The notes below the pieces were generated by a model. The model did no database searches. It worked only from the letters and a program-made list of their open reading frames with translations, and was not told the DNA's origin. Positions 1-13,659 of a stretch of 64,000 bases of DNA are shown in pieces; the first letter of the stretch is position 1; every line of letters starts with the position of its first letter. Both the position numbers and the translations under genes were made by a program. The stretch comes from Isoetes taiwanensis (Eukaryota > Streptophyta > Lycopodiopsida > Isoetales > Isoetaceae): NCBI GenBank assembly GCA_021234155.1, contig JAJEKV010000019.1, forward strand, positions 21,210,709-21,274,708. The letters are read 5' to 3'.

Positions 1-3000
1 TCAGTTACGTATTGCTATTGAGCTTACTTGCTGGGTTTTTCATCCTTCTTGCAAGGTTAGAGTTCACTAAACAATTCCATAATTCACGGTGCTCATAGAC
101 CATTGATCGGCAAGAATTTCTATTGAAAAGGAGTTGTTACCATTGGTATTGGTAATCATTTCAGAAGAACGCATACCATTGAGAAAGTTACGGCAATTTC
201 AGGAAGGGAATTTCTTACCGAATTGATTTAAGGGCAAAATTTACAAGTGGAGTATAGTTTTATGCCCAAGAGAAGTAAGAAGGAGATCCCACTAAGCTCT
301 ATCATAACAAGAAGGGATCGGGTGAGTCAATCTTAAATTCAAAATCGTGATCAAGAATTAATTCTCTGTTGTGATTTGGGAGCAGATCTGTGCCCAATTT
401 CAGATCCATGAGGTTTTGATTCCATTTACCGCATCTTAGACGGTAATCCACTTTCGCTTTTCAAATTGAAGGGAGATTCCACTGTTTCCAATTTCAAGAA
501 ACCCAAGAAGAGGTGAGATGGTTGTATTACCACCTATGGTATGGGGGTTTTCTGGGGACAATGGGATTCAAAGTTTGATGATCTGGGTGGATCGACCCTT
601 TGAAGCATATTGTAGCCTTTGAGGAGGGTATTGCCACAAATGTGTTACCGACCGGGTGATTATTTGTTTTGGTTTCATAGTTCTTGTAAGATTCAAGTGA
701 GGAATGGGCACAACCAGCCAGATACCATGACATATCAGGAATTAAAGGAAGCTTTCATTGCTAATTATCAAGAAGTTCATGGTAAGGATAAGACTATGGA
801 AAGGTGACCAATTTCACACAAAAGGAAGATGAACCAATTATAGTATAATCAGAGTACATTGGCGGTTCTCAAAGCCGGTGCATCGGAAGATTGCAAGGAG
901 TATGAAATGGATATCCAATGGTATGTGAAGGGGCTGAAACGAGCTATTGTTTCATAAGGTGAAGGCTAAACAGCCTACAATATTGCTATAGAGGCACACA
1001 AAAGTATGCCCTCAAGGCTGAAGATAAGCTCGATACATTCATGAAGTTGCTGCTCCGTGAGCATAAATGTAGGATATTGCAGCTAAGATTTCTAAGTTAC
1101 AATTGGTGAGAAGCAAGGAGGTGCAGCAGCTATTACTTGTGAATATTGTGGGTCTATTAAGCATTCGACACTACATGTAGATTGCTGAAATTCCGCCTCA
1201 AGATGCCAAATGAAGGGCCATAATGATCAAGAATGTAGGAGAAGAGATTCCTTTGAGAGGGCTAATCCGTATTTGCTGTTATGCAACAAGCACCATCTAT
1301 TCCTATTCAACCAATGCAAGCAGCACCTATCATACCACAAGTTCCAATGATGCTACAAGCTCCACTGCTCCAACAAGTTCCAATGGGTTCCACACTCAAT
1401 GGTGCAGCCAAAACAGTGGAGATGGTATCCAAGTAAGGCTCATTTATATTGCAAGTTATGTGATAAATTTTAAGTATGATGAGACTACTTGTTGGAAATT
1501 CAAAGGGAAACCTCGCACGGGCAAACCAACAAGTATCCACCAAAGCAGCAAGTGTTTGAATCCTCAAAGACTCTTCCTAATAATGATGTTCGTGATTCAA
1601 GATGCAAAGTACATTGATAATCCTACAAGGCTCTTATTGAGGAGCTTTTAAGAAGCAAGAGAAGGCAAAATCAGAGAAATTGTGGATTTGTTGAGGTGAG
1701 CATGACCCATTTCATGCAAAAAGCAATAGATTACAAGCAAATGCAACAAGATCATAAAAGGTGGTTCACAGTTCAAGAGTAGTGCCAATCATGAGAGACT
1801 AAGACCTCTTTCAAAGGCTTTAAAGGAACAAGCTTTGGCTAAAAGTCAAAGACCTAAGAAGGTGTGAATTCAACGTGTCAGCCTACTAGTCAGCTTCAGT
1901 CTATAGAAGAAAATCAGCCCATAGTGATGCCTCCTATGGTGGATGAGAGGAAATTTAGACGAAGATGATGTGATTAGCCAAGTTTTGGCCACTAAAGTTA
2001 CACTTACTCTGAGCAATTGATAATTATTCTCCAAATTTGCTGCGCGTATTAGAGGAAGAACAAAATCAGAAATTTCTAGTCCAACAAATCATATCAAACA
2101 TACCACAAGAGGAGAATGAGCCACCAGCCCGGCAATCCAAGGATCCCGTGCCATTTTCGTGATGTGAGTATTAATGGATATCTAATCAAAGAGGCCAAAC
2201 ATGATACCGATAAAGTGGAGTGAATGTAATTGTGCCTACCACATAATGCTTCCGGGTTGATTGAAATGATGGAACCGCAACTATGATGCTCAAAGCATTC
2301 AATCAAATGAAGGTGCAAAAACTTATGGGAGTCATAAGAAATGTTTTATGCAAGGTTTATGAGGTGGAAGCAATCTTGATTTCATGGCTTTGAAATTTCA
2401 GAGAGTGTATTTAAACTTATACTTTGTTGCCGAAATGTATTAGATGGTTAGATGCCGCATAAGCCGACTTCATGGAGGAAGGAAATGAACATCTTTCAAG
2501 GGGAAATACAATAGTTACTATAGATCATCCTTCAAATCAGAAAAGGTACTTTCTTTTGCAATCCTTCTTGAGCAGCCCTAGCTAGAAATCAGCAAAAGAA
2601 TGCTATGGTGTCAGGGCAGCAAGGTCTTAGTTGTTTTCATGTCTTGGAAGCGGGTGATGTAAAGATAAGACTTTGTACAAGGGTTAAAAAGGTACCTCTT
2701 TAAAAGCAGTAAGTTGCATAAGTATAATCCAAAGACTGAAAGTATTGGTGAAGGTGAGTTAAGCAAGAGACTAAACATGAAGGAGGAGTCCATTCAAAGA
2801 CCCATTGATGACACTTTATTTCAGCAAGGTATTGATCTAGATCAAGTAGAGATGCTGATTTTGACATCAAGCATGTGGATGGGGTAAAATGTAAATCAGC
2901 CCACTATACAAGTACAAGAAGCTTGGTGGCATGCGCATTACTCCGAGGATGAGGTAAATCAGATCAGTCCATATTCACCACAAGACATACACCACATGCA

Positions 3001-5180
3001 ACTAAATTCATCACATCCACCACATCCACATAAATAACACAGCCATCACACTCAAGACATCACCACCACATTCACACCACATCACTACTCCTTCCATTAC
3101 AAATACCAAATTCAGTCAAGAACATTAATATTTCACAAGGAAATCGGGCAGTTGTCTGGTTACTATTGAGGAGACCTTACTCAAGAGGAGAACGTGGATT
3201 TGATATCTTGTTAAGAGAATTCAGGATGTTTGCAAGAAATTACTTAAGAATTGAAAGGCATTCCACCTGAGGTTGTGGTTCATACCATTGATTTGAAACA
3301 AGGATCAAAACCACCCAACAAGCTCAACTGAGAATGAGTCCAAAGAATAGAGGAGCAAGTAGCGTTGAAGTCATGAAGCTTTTGAGGCGTGGCTTTATTG
3401 TACCAGTGCTAAATTCAGATTGATCAGCTCTATTGTACCAGTGAGAGTTTCAAATAACTCAACCTGTGTATGCATTGATTACGTGGATCTCACCAAAAGC
3501 TACTAAAAGAGGATCATTTTCCTACACCATTCATAGACACTTTGCTGGATATTGTTGCAAAAGAAATCAGGCCTATTGTTTCTTACGTTTACCAGATATA
3601 ATCAGATTCAAATTCATCCACCACATCAAGCAATGACGGTTAACACCTTTTGCATCTATGCTTACAAGGTATTACCTTTGGCCTCCCACAAATGCTCCAG
3701 CCTACATTTCAAGAGGAGCTATGACATATGCTTTTCATGATATTTTAGACTTTTGAGAGTCTTTAGAGACACTTAACAAAGATTTTCTAATCCAAGAAAG
3801 GGATCAATGGATCATTCCAAAAAGCCTCTGAAAGATGTGCCGATTGTATGGTATATAAGTTTGAATCCTCGCTAAGTGTATTTTCTTCACTAGAGGAGGA
3901 AAACTATTAAGCAATTATGTTTCGTAAAAGGGCTACAAGTGGATTCTCATGCTAAGATTGCAGCCTTGAGAAGGTGAAACCACCTACAAATATATCCCAA
4001 GCCCGGGTTTACATGGCCAACTCCGCCTTTTAGGAGGAGGTATTAAAATAATTGCTAAAATAACTCACCCACTTTGGATTCGTGGCGAAGCAAGGGGCAG
4101 AATTTTAGATGGAAGGAGGACGCTTCAAGAAGCATTTAAATGGTGTCTTGACAATTGAAAGAGAGAACTTTGCAATATGAGGTATAAACAAAGTAAAGCT
4201 TATCAAAGACAAGTTACAAAGTTGTCAATCCATTTGAGGAAGGGCACTGGTGCTGTGCGTGACTCAAGAAGCATCTATCCAAATTTCAAAGCCCATGGGC
4301 CCATTTCTAATTGATAAAGAGGTATCGTGGGCTTTCACTTGATGACTCCGTGAAGGAACCGCTGCCTTCCAATCCCAGGAAATGGCAAGGATCTCGTGCC
4401 TTACTTTGAAAGAAAATGCTTTCTAAGGATTCAGATTTGGCAGAGCTCCAACTACGTGGTATTTGTGGAGAACTTGTTACAGCAGGACGCTTTTCTGTAA
4501 AAACAGATGGTGACAGTTCCATAATACATAATCTATCCAACATCAAAAGATGTGTTTCGGGCGATACTTCAATCCAACGAGCTATGGTGCAGGCCAAACG
4601 GGAGGTCCGGAACCAAGATATCAGCCTTCCCAAAGTTTGCCACAGCCATGTGAGGTCATTGGTCATCGCCATTTTGGACCAGTTTGTTTGTATCGGCCAT
4701 TTGATTTGAGGAGGGTATCTTCTTCTCTAAACATACATGTAAATGAGTCATTTGGGGACATGTCCCGCACCATATTAGTATTTCGTTAGGTTCTCCGCCA
4801 ATGAAAGTGTGGCACATTTTCCCACCGGTTTCATCGTTAGTATTCAATTAATTTCGCTACTACACTCATCACTACTCACCACACTTCCGCCAATACCACC
4901 ACACTCGCCATATACCGTATATAGAGTGATATATGCGCATGCACGCGGCGGGTGATATTTGAACGATGCTTGTGGAGCCATTATGACTATGGTATTATCT
5001 CGAAAGGTAGAGAGAGAAGAACGAGGGACGGCAGCTTATGAGAGAGAGATTTTGCTTGGATCTAGCTTATAGAAATGATGACTCTTTTGTCTTGTGTATT
5101 GCCTTGACTGACAGATTGAGCTTGGATTGTTGGGTTTTTCTATCCTTCTTGCAAGATTAGAGTTCGTGCTCTAACAAACT
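1..5180 (+). mobile_element. Decayed Ty3/gypsy LTR retrotransposon
   Basis: Translated fragments in several frames read as one gag-pol. A gag-like stretch at about 670-1190 ends in a zinc-knuckle-like Cys-X2-Cys-X4-His segment near 1135-1185 (final spacing abnormal). A reverse transcriptase (RT) palm follows: CIDYVDLTKSY with a downstream HFPTPFIDTLLD at about 3460-3550, and ITFGLPQMLQPTFQEE at about 3670-3720, which matches the gypsy pattern of PFGL-NAPATFQ. Integrase was not found, so the 3' part of pol is probably lost. Many stops and frameshifts show it is dead. About 60 bases at the window start recur near 5110-5178 with roughly 85 per cent identity by eye, which fits the ends of the two LTRs; the 5' LTR is cut by the window edge. 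Superfamily is well supported; clade is not resolved. Confidence 0.75.
4715..5180 (+). repeat. Probable 3' LTR of the first gypsy relic
   Basis: The segment around 5110-5178 repeats the first 70 bases of the window in the same orientation (shared TGGGTTTTTC, ATCCTTCTTGCAAG, TTAGAGTTC). It is preceded at about 4706-4720 by a purine-rich TTTGAGGAGGGTAT, a plausible polypurine tract. The exact left edge is uncertain because the window lacks the start of the 5' LTR. Confidence 0.5.
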
Positions 5181-8100
5181 CCTTTTAATAATCAGCCATC
5201 TCTTTCACCGGCTTATAATTTTTGTTTGTCTTGTTTGACTTATCTAGCGTATATAAAAGAGTATGTATTAATCGCCAAAAGGCTTATTTCTAGGGATATT
5301 CAAGAAAAAAAAAGTGGGCTTAAAAGTTTATAAGTGGGATGATTTTTCGTGGAAAAAAAAAAATTAGCCATATAAGTAAAGTAAATTTCAGAATATCCTA
5401 AAATATCGAAAAGTAAATGTGCGTGGCGTGATCACATCTCGCCTTTCCTCCATACCTATCCTCAACAAGCCCTAAAATTGGCAAATAGCCATGTCTTGCC
5501 TTAATCGGCTTAGTTCTTCACAGAAAAATCACTTATAGCTGTGCTTCTTGTTATCCTTTCGCTCAAGTGGGATAGGTTGGATTGGATCGACATGCTTAGC
5601 CATCGTGAGAGGCATCCATGCTTACTTTAAAGGTAAAGATCCAAGGCGGCTCAGTACTGCCGAGCAAGGCTTCGTACCGCTGTTGATTTCCAAAATATCC
5701 GGGTGCATTTCTTTTATCGATAGCTTAGGATCCATTCTTTGCTGACAGCTTGATTTTATATGGCTCTTTCCTCAGACAAGCCAGGATTCAGCCTTTCCGA
5801 CCATTTTGAAGCTCATCTTGCCGCTTTTGCAAAAATTCCTTCTGAGTCTCAAGGGTATGGATGGAGCCTCGTGATCATTTCGAAGATGAGGCCTGCATCT
5901 TTTTCGGCGCGGATGCGCTTATCCGGCTCCTAAAATGTATGTCAATGTACATGGAAATATTTATTTAATATGTGTTCCCTTGCCCGTGGGTAGCAAAATT
6001 CTCGTCGAATGTCTCCTTATGATTCCAAATCATTGATTGTTCACGCTTTAGTCATGTTAAATTCTACCAGGCCTTTGGGCATTCGCGCATTCATTCTCAA
6101 GCAGGTTCGCGGGCCATCTTTTTCTTGATTGTCGCATTGTTCCAGCTCTTCCCTTTATTAGCGTAGCTATTTGGTTCTCAGATCGCGCGTAATCCGCACC
6201 AAAGCAGGTTTGCATCTTTGTAAGTCTAGACTTCCTGATGTTGTAAGACCAGCTGGAGGCAAAGCATAATGATTCAAGAACAGAGCAACCCCGCTATATC
6301 TACAAACGCCCGCAGGTTCGAAAGGTTTTTGCGGGTGATCTTCCATTTAGAAGTCAGACACGGAACACAACCTGTGTAAGTTAGAATCCAGGGCAAGAGA
6401 GAATTTTAATATTCTTGCACAGCCCCTTTTAATTTCTTGCACGCTCCTTTATTCCATTGTAGTATCATGCTTTGTCGTTGTCTAAATCATGCTTTCAAAC
6501 GCGTCTTTAAATGTTTTCAAGCAAATCCATTCGTGCTAAGTACTACTTCGCGGCTCTAATGGTAGACATAGAAATGATCAAGTTATTTGCTCTAACAAAG
6601 TCCTAGACCTTTGTAGTCGTGGTTTGTTCTTCCGAATGTTTTACTGTATGCCATTTTTGCTAAATGGCGCGTACTACGTATGATAAATGTGGAATTCAAG
6701 GAAGCCTCGAGAATTTGACATGCTGCCCGCTGCACGCGCCTCGACCATCAATGATTAATAGTAATTATGCCTTCGAGGCCATTGCAAAGAGATGCTCAAG
6801 GCTCTAAAGGAGAAAATGGAGCTCAATGGCACATCTTAACCGTATAAACTCAAGTATGCTTGATGCGCGCTTGATACTACCGCGAGGGCAATAAATTTGA
6901 TGTTTAACTTGCCATTTGATACCAATGGAATGTTATGGATGATCTTGCTTTATTATCAACAATACATAATGATGTAAAAGAGCTGTGATTGTAACTGCCA
7001 TTAACATCATATGAATCTAGCCCCCGCCAAAAGTGCAAATGCTTACTAGGAGCTAAATGCATCTTTTGCCACCAGCCTAGCTTTGTGTATACTCCGCATT
7101 GGCATGATACATCCATCCCGTGTCTTCAAGTAATGACAATAAATCTCATGGTTGATTGCCATACCTATTATTTTAATCTCTTTCTTCTGATTTTCCCTCG
7201 AACTTTAGCTTTGATTCCCATTACTCTATAGCCCTATCTTGATCCTATGGAAAAAGAAGGTAACCTAATAAGGCTTCTAAAATTAGGATATGCAATTAAG
7301 ATGAGGTACACTTTTGCAAGGCATACAAAATTTGTATTACTTCCAAATTCGGGCCTAAATAAAATTGTTAGTAAATAGAAAAAGTTCACCAGCTATGTAA
7401 ATATGCATCAAGAATTATTTCTAAGCAAATTTAGCCAAATAGAAATGCAAAATTCTCTTTTTTTTTCAAGTTTAGCCAAACGTAATCTTAGTGCTAAAAT
7501 TTTGGGCTCCTTAAAATTTACCCTGGTATCTAGAGTGCCCCCTAGGATGAGTTCGCTCACTCATTTTAGGTGGCACTTTAGATTAGTCAAATAGGAAAAT
7601 CGAAAAGGGAGTAAGCTTGGAGTGCAACCATGGCTTAATCTTTGTCCACACCCCTCTTCAATGGTTGTCGACTAACCAGGCTTGTATTGTCCACGACAAA
7701 CAATGTAGATTTCTCGGGATTCTTGTTACCTCATTTAGAAAGAGCGAAGCTTTGTTTCGCCTTTTGAGACTCAAGGTCTTAATGTAGCCGAAGTGTTTTA
7801 AGTAGGGTTACATTATACAAAGAGGCTCTAAATGGAGATGGAGCAGAACTTGTTCCTTCTAGAGGTGGAAGTTCTCATATGCAAGTTGCTATAACGTCAG
7901 AGGTGAGAGTGTTCTCTAGTTTTAAGCTAAAGTGGTGCCTGAGCTTTGTCCATCCGTATAGCGTCTGTTAGGTGCCAAAATCATGGAATACCCTAACTCC
8001 TGCTATTGATGGAGAACCTTGAGTAGCACTGTGACTTGAAATTAGAGGACATGTCCCCTTCAGAGTCGTGGTAGATTATACAAGGACAGAGGTAACAAGA

Positions 8101-8650
8101 TTTCTGAGTACTCTTTTTTTTATTGTATGCGGATGATACAAACTCAGTGGTTGGTTATGATTCCGCGGGTTTGAAGTTCATGTGATTCCCCGCGTTCTCA
8201 AACACTAAGGTCATCGAAGCTGTGTATTAGCTAAGTAAAAAGTGAATCAAAACATCTGACAACAATGCCTTTGATATCCGGATCTTCTAGTCGCACCTTC
8301 TTTCCTTTTGAACATCATGGAAGATAAACCATGGTGACTAATCAAAGAAGGGATCATGTAGAGGGACAAATGCCATTAAGTGTTAGTGGCCCAAGCTGGA
8401 AGGTTCATCGTAATTCATGTGGTTGATGAGTAAACTATCGAGATTCTCCCAATCTTTCTGCTCCTCAGCTTCTTTCTTTGGGCAATGCTCAGTTACATTC
8501 TAAGCTCCATTGTTCAAAGAGCGTGAAAGCAAGATTTGGAAATGCGCGATGCTTTCACTTTGATGTTGCTTGATGCAATTGATGACTCTTGCCATGGCAT
8601 ATGCCACTATGCAATATGCAATATACTCTTTAACCAAAAGATAATGGCCA
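5181..8650. other. No recognisable gene
   Basis: AT-rich sequence with short open frames only (longest about 70 codons), none resembling a known family. It contains short homopolymer A and T runs (near 5305, 5345 and 7448). It may be decayed transposon sequence, but no diagnostic motif was found on either strand. Confidence 0.5.
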
Positions 8651-8657
8651 TAATGCC

Positions 8658-9146
8658 AATAGTAGATCATGTATCTTGTGAACTCCTCTCCGAACGTAAT
8701 CCTCTCGATCATCTATGATCGTTTAGCCCCTTGGCATGCATAGATTACTTTCATCGGCGATTCTATGGCATGGAAGGCAAGCAAAAGAACGAAGTCAAGA
8801 GGCTTCTGACCTGGCGAGAGTTCTCAGGCACTACGGTCGACTGAGGTGATAATGATGATCGGGAGAAAATTCGTTCAAGGCACTTAGGTCGAACCTGAAT
8901 ATCACATGTGGATCATGTATCTCGTGAACCTTCTGATGGATCAGGATCTGTTCTTAACCGCCTCGTACGCTTGGTCCCTTGGCATGTGTGTGGATTACTT
9001 CTCATCAACAAGATTCTGCATGAAGGGGCAAGCAAGAACGGAAGTCAAGACGATCTCTAATCCACGTATGTTCCCTACCAAGACTACGGGTCGAATCGAG
9101 ATAGTAATGATCATTAGAAGACAATCACTGCACTTAGGTTGAATGT
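8658..9146. repeat. Diverged tandem duplication, period about 245
   Basis: Two adjacent copies, about 8658-8900 and 8906-9146. Matching blocks in the same order include GATCATGTATCTYGTGAAC, CCCTTGGCATG followed by GATTACTT, GGCAAGCAA-AAC-GAAGTCAAGA, and GCACTTAGGTYGAA. Neither copy encodes a recognised protein. Confidence 0.7.
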
Positions 9147-9205
9147 TGAACCCAAATTACATATACAATACATATATTATACATGAAACATGGAATACAG
9201 TGGCA

Positions 9206-9266
9206 AATTGTTAAAACGACAAAATTATTATATATAAAACACGATAACCAATTGTTAAAACGACAA
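9206..9266. repeat. Short direct repeat of 17 bases, period 44
   Basis: AATTGTTAAAACGACAA occurs at about 9206 and again at about 9250. It lies just beyond the 3' end of the hAT relic (which is on the minus strand) and could be a subterminal repeat of that element, but no terminal inverted repeat was identified. Confidence 0.5.
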
Positions 9267-9367
9267 CAACTTAACTTTTTTATTAATAGTGCCAGAACGG
9301 TTACAAAAGTTTGAAGATCCTCATCCACGATTACATTAGTTTTGAAGATACTAAAAGCCTCATCTTT

Positions 9368-10720
9368 TTAGGCAGCACCATCGTCATCAGTTTCATCCTT
9401 CAGTGTTCCATCCTCTTCTGCCTGCTGAACTTTTCTTTTACTACAAAGTCCTCGAGGCATGTTTCTTCGAACACGTTCTCTATTTGTTGGGGTAATTGGC
9501 ATTGGAGAGTCCGATGGATCACGTAGGGCAGTTAAGTCCTCAAACGGAACTCCTGCATTACTCGGACTTAGTTTTTCTGTATCGGACTCCTCGGTATCCT
9601 CGTTGTCGGCTGACTCGTCTGCGAATATGTTTTGGTCTATATCATCTTGCTCATCAAAGAAGTGGGTATGCTGAATGTCTTTATCAACATGGTTTGTGGC
9701 ATTTATTGCAAGTAGCTCGTCCTCACTGTCTTCGAAGCTGTCCTCTTCCACTTCGAAATCTCCATGAAAGGAAATTGTAGCTTATCAATTGCAGACAACA
9801 TCAAGTATTCAAGAGCTGCCAGCTTGAGTAGGAAGTTATATAAGTTTCTGTGAGCCTTCTTATGCAGCAAGCAAGCGACACAGTGACACTATGTATGCAC
9901 TTATAGGTACTCCCAAATTCCTCTACTTGCACTATTGGAGGATACCAAGGAGAGGGATTTTCATTGCAATTACACCAGAAGGGTATCAAGAACTTTCCCG
10001 CGGCTTACTATGCATAGGGATTCCATATTGGGCTCCTTCTATGACTCTCCAACGCTGCCATGAAGCTCTTCGTCGCTTCCACTTCCACTGAGTTTTGGTA
10101 CTTCTGCTAACTCGCTATGAAAAGCTTGTAGTCCGAGCTATTAGATAGTAAAATTTTGCAACTTTCTTCAAGGAACCCATAACTTCCTTTATTCCTCTGG
10201 TCCATATCATAATTGTGCGGGTCTAAGGCATGTAAAGTGTAATGAAGGTCGCTGTGCACCACTTCTTCCATCGCCTTTCAATGAAGTCCCCTCGAGCGTT
10301 GTTGCACGCTTTGGCATTGTCAAAAGGCACGTTAGGGCCATCACGCTCTAGGAATGATTGAATTGAGTGCTAACACCTCCGCATCTTTACCAAGGCTTTG
10401 CCTTCAAGAATCAGGTTTGATGGCATGACGTCGTGTTGCATGCAATCTTCACAAATATTCTTTACACCTTCCGTAAAGCACTCCCTCAGCCAAGCATTTC
10501 TCCTGGTGGGCAGCGGCTTGTTGCCTGCGGTTTGGAGGCACTTTTTGCCCTTCTTCCTCCCTCCCATTCAAAGAACTCTATATGATTGAAGGTCGAGATA
10601 ATTCCAATCACGTAGTTGGGGATGTAGCCTTTCCAGACGATGTAATTGGAACCAAATCTCCGCTTGCCCAGCCGCTCTTCCATATTGTGTGCTATGAGAA
10701 CCAATCGCGAGGTTCAGTAA
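9368..10720 (-). pseudogene. hAT-family transposase relic, C-terminal half
   Basis: Minus-strand fragments read like the conserved C-terminal half of plant hAT transposases. At about 10200-10270 is DLHYTLHALDPHNYD, matching the DLH-AAY-LNP region. At about 9905-9960 is LSLVSSNSAS followed by WEYL, matching the family block that usually reads SxxCERNWS. At about 9805-9870 is KKAHRNLYNF, matching the end of the dimerisation domain. An acidic tail continues to the stop at 9368 and forms the longest open piece (9368-9751, 127 codons, rich in Glu and Asp). hAT transposases cut and paste DNA using an RNase H-like DDE fold. The reading frame changes repeatedly, so the gene is dead. Upstream homology beyond about 10720 (towards 11380) is possible but not convincing. 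Confidence 0.6.
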
Positions 10721-12255
10721 TGGCATTAAGTAACCGTATGCGGCAATCCTGGAATTCTGACTCCAACAATTGGACCGCTAGCTTACAAATTAGACGGTTA
10801 TCCATTGGCAATCTAAAATATTCTTCTCATTCAAAACTCTCTATCACAAAATTGCTTTTTGAAAATCCACCTCCCCGGCCGCTTGGTTAGTTTTTTGTTT
10901 CTACGTGTCTTCAAAAATATTTCATCCCCTAGATACACGCGACATCATGAGGCTTTATAAGATGGTCCTTGCTTACATTTGCTCCAACCATCAATTCACC
11001 AGTGAAGCCGGGCCCGCTTTAGTAACACATTCTATCTCCACTTCTAATCATTTTCACGCAGATTTAATTTCCATCATTTTATTGTTGGCATGTTGTATAA
11101 AGGCAAACCTCGAAGTCGGCCCTCATGGTAACTTCTGAAGGCTTCTTTCATTGCTTTGTGTTCTAAAATAGAGACAACTGCATTTAAAAATGCCTCTACA
11201 ACCTTCAATTGTATCTTCTTCAGCTTGCCTGGATGTTAAGCAAATGATCAACCCTCTCTGCTTCTCATTCCTATCTTTCCCACTATTTCCAACTATCTCT
11301 ATTAATATTATGGCCCGCCTGCGGCTTATATACCCCATTGACCCTATTCCACCATCCGGACAGTATGTCACTTCCAAATGTGGGAGTGGTATAGTTCTGC
11401 ACTACCCTGAGTATCCATAACCCGCCTTTTTTCTTCATATTATTCTTCGCTTTATGATCATATCAGGTCGAGACAACCTTCCAATGGCATCTTTCGCAAG
11501 TCAGCGATGCAGTACAAGTCGCGACACCAAATATCTCTTTTCTACACGTAAGATGCAGCCTCAATTTTGTTAAGTGAAACCATTTATCGATGAGTATCCA
11601 CAAAATGCATATTCTCACTCATTTATGCTGCATTCTTCATTAAAAATTCTATTCCGCCTCTTCTTCAACGGCAACCCCAAGAACGCCACCATGTGCACGT
11701 GATGCAATCCCTACGGCCCCCGCTTACGAAAGGCAGTCCTCGCACTCTAGAAAAGGATGCATGACCGATGCCTGCACCTGCTAAGGTTGATGCATACTAC
11801 CGCTATTATCAAGTAGCGTGGCTTTCGATAATGTCATTTCGTGATACGCGTTTTATAATGTTCCCGCTGCAGTTTTCGTGACTTCGCTAAGAGACGCGAA
11901 AAATCTTCCTACTGAATTTTTTTTGACGATTTTTACATTTTATACAGTAAATTTCTGTCGATTGCGAATAATAATGTAATGCATATAAAACGCATTAAAT
12001 GTATGAACCCAACTCTAACTCTCGTCGCATCACTTGGCGATTGACCATATAATAACTTCCTCTTAATCTCTTCCCAATTTGCATTGGCACTCGTGATTAT
12101 AAAGAGGTTCATTCTACCAATCTTCACAAAATTTCGAGTTCACAAAATTATCTCTCTATTCGATCAAAGTATAGTAGGATATATGATCAATAAAAAAAGA
12201 AGAATATAAGGATTTATCCCATTCATGTTTATAAAGGTAGGAATCAAAACTTTAG
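10721..12255. other. No recognisable gene
   Basis: Short unremarkable frames on both strands. The first part may be the N-terminal half of the hAT relic, but no BED finger or other domain could be identified. The rest is AT-rich with no visible structure. Confidence 0.45.
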
Positions 12256-12409
12256 TAATAACTAGTAATGGTGCCTAGCGTTGCTGGGCATAAGTTGAAA
12301 ACATATGTGGACGGAAACCTGTTTAGCGCAGACTCTTTATTATAAATCTAAGATAATAGAGACCAATCCCAATGTTGCTGTGTTATAAGAGGCCTTTGTG
12401 TATTCGACA

Positions 12410-13250
12410 TTGTTTTCCCTTTCTTTTGCCTTTTGCTCGTTTTCGCATTTCCTTTTTTTCGTTTCTTTTTTCCTCATTTTCCTACACACTTACCCTTTTT
12501 TTTCTCATTTTTCCTACATATTTTCTTTTTTCCCTTTTTCTTTTTGCTTTTTCAACTCCCCTTTTCCCTCTCATTCTCTTCCCTTTCCCCTTCCCCTTTG
12601 TTCCTTCCCTTTTTTCTGATGGACTTTTTTCCTTCTCTTTTATTCCCCCCCCCCCTAAAATTCCCCCTTTTCCCCTGACTTTTTCCCTTTTCTTTTCCCC
12701 TTCCCTTTCCTTTTCTCTTTCCCTTTCCCTTTCCCTTTTCCCATACCTTTTTACCCACTCTCTTCCTTTTTTCCTTTCTCCACTCCCTTTCTTTTTCATC
12801 TTTCCTCACCCTTTCCCTTTTTGCCTTTTTGCTTCTCTTTTGCCCTTCCCTTTTCCCATTTCCCTCCCATTTTCTTTGTGCCCTTTTTCCCTTCCCTTTC
12901 CCCTTTCCACCTCCTTTTTTCTTTTTCCTTTCTCTTTCTCTTTCCCATGTCCTTTTTCCCTTTTCTTCTCGCCATCTTTGTCCTCTTCCTCTTTTTCCCT
13001 TCCTTTTTCCTCATTTTTCCATCCTTTCCCCTTTTCGTTTGCCCTTTTTCCCCTCCCTTTTCTTTTCCCTTTTTTTTTCCTCTTTTCCCATGTCATGTTT
13101 TGCTTTCCGCACCCTTTTCATATTCCCTTTTTTTCCATGCCCTTTTTCCCTACCTTTATCCCCTTTCACTTTTTCCCTTTTCTTCGTCCCTTTTTGCCCT
13201 TCACTTTTCCTCTTTCGTCCTCCCTTTTCCTTTTCCCTTTTCCATTAAGA
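12410..13250. repeat. Homopyrimidine tract of about 840 bases
   Basis: The plus strand is almost purely C and T, built from irregular CCCTTTT/CCTTTTTC-like units, with a run of 12 or more C near 12648. The long open frames on both strands here (up to 321 codons, all Phe/Pro/Leu/Ser on plus and Lys/Arg/Glu/Gly on minus) result from composition alone. Long polypurine-polypyrimidine mirror sequence can form triplex (H-DNA). Confidence 0.9.
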
Positions 13251-13659
13251 GACCATAGTATCTTCAGATCCAACTTGATGATCATAGAGGCCAGAAGGAA
13301 ATTTTTCCATTCATTTCAAATACTTTGCCATACATAGTATCGTTGGGTCATATATCTCGGGCCTTCCACATATGACAATGGTAACACAACTTTTTGGCCA
13401 ATGGCACTTGGATCATTTAAAATCCATAATACCCTGCAATATGTCTTTTTGAATTGCATGTTGATTCAACACAACGAATTGTAGCCTTTCTTGTTCCATC
13501 TACACAAATATATTACAAATATATTCTTGAAACAACCAGCCATCCATGTGCAGGGAAGATGCATGTCTATGATGCATTTACAGATGATATCTATAGTACT
13601 TCATAACAGTTACTTCCTTTGCACCATTCCGTCCATGAGGTATTTTAAGATATCAATTG

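Noticed and set aside
9459-9780. Plus-strand frames opposite the hAT tail
   Set aside because: They are shadows of the acidic minus-strand frame, which fits the end of a hAT transposase.
12372-13337. A 321-codon open frame, the longest in the window
   Set aside because: It is a homopyrimidine tract; Phe/Pro/Leu/Ser composition only, and mirrored by equally long frames on other frames and the opposite strand.
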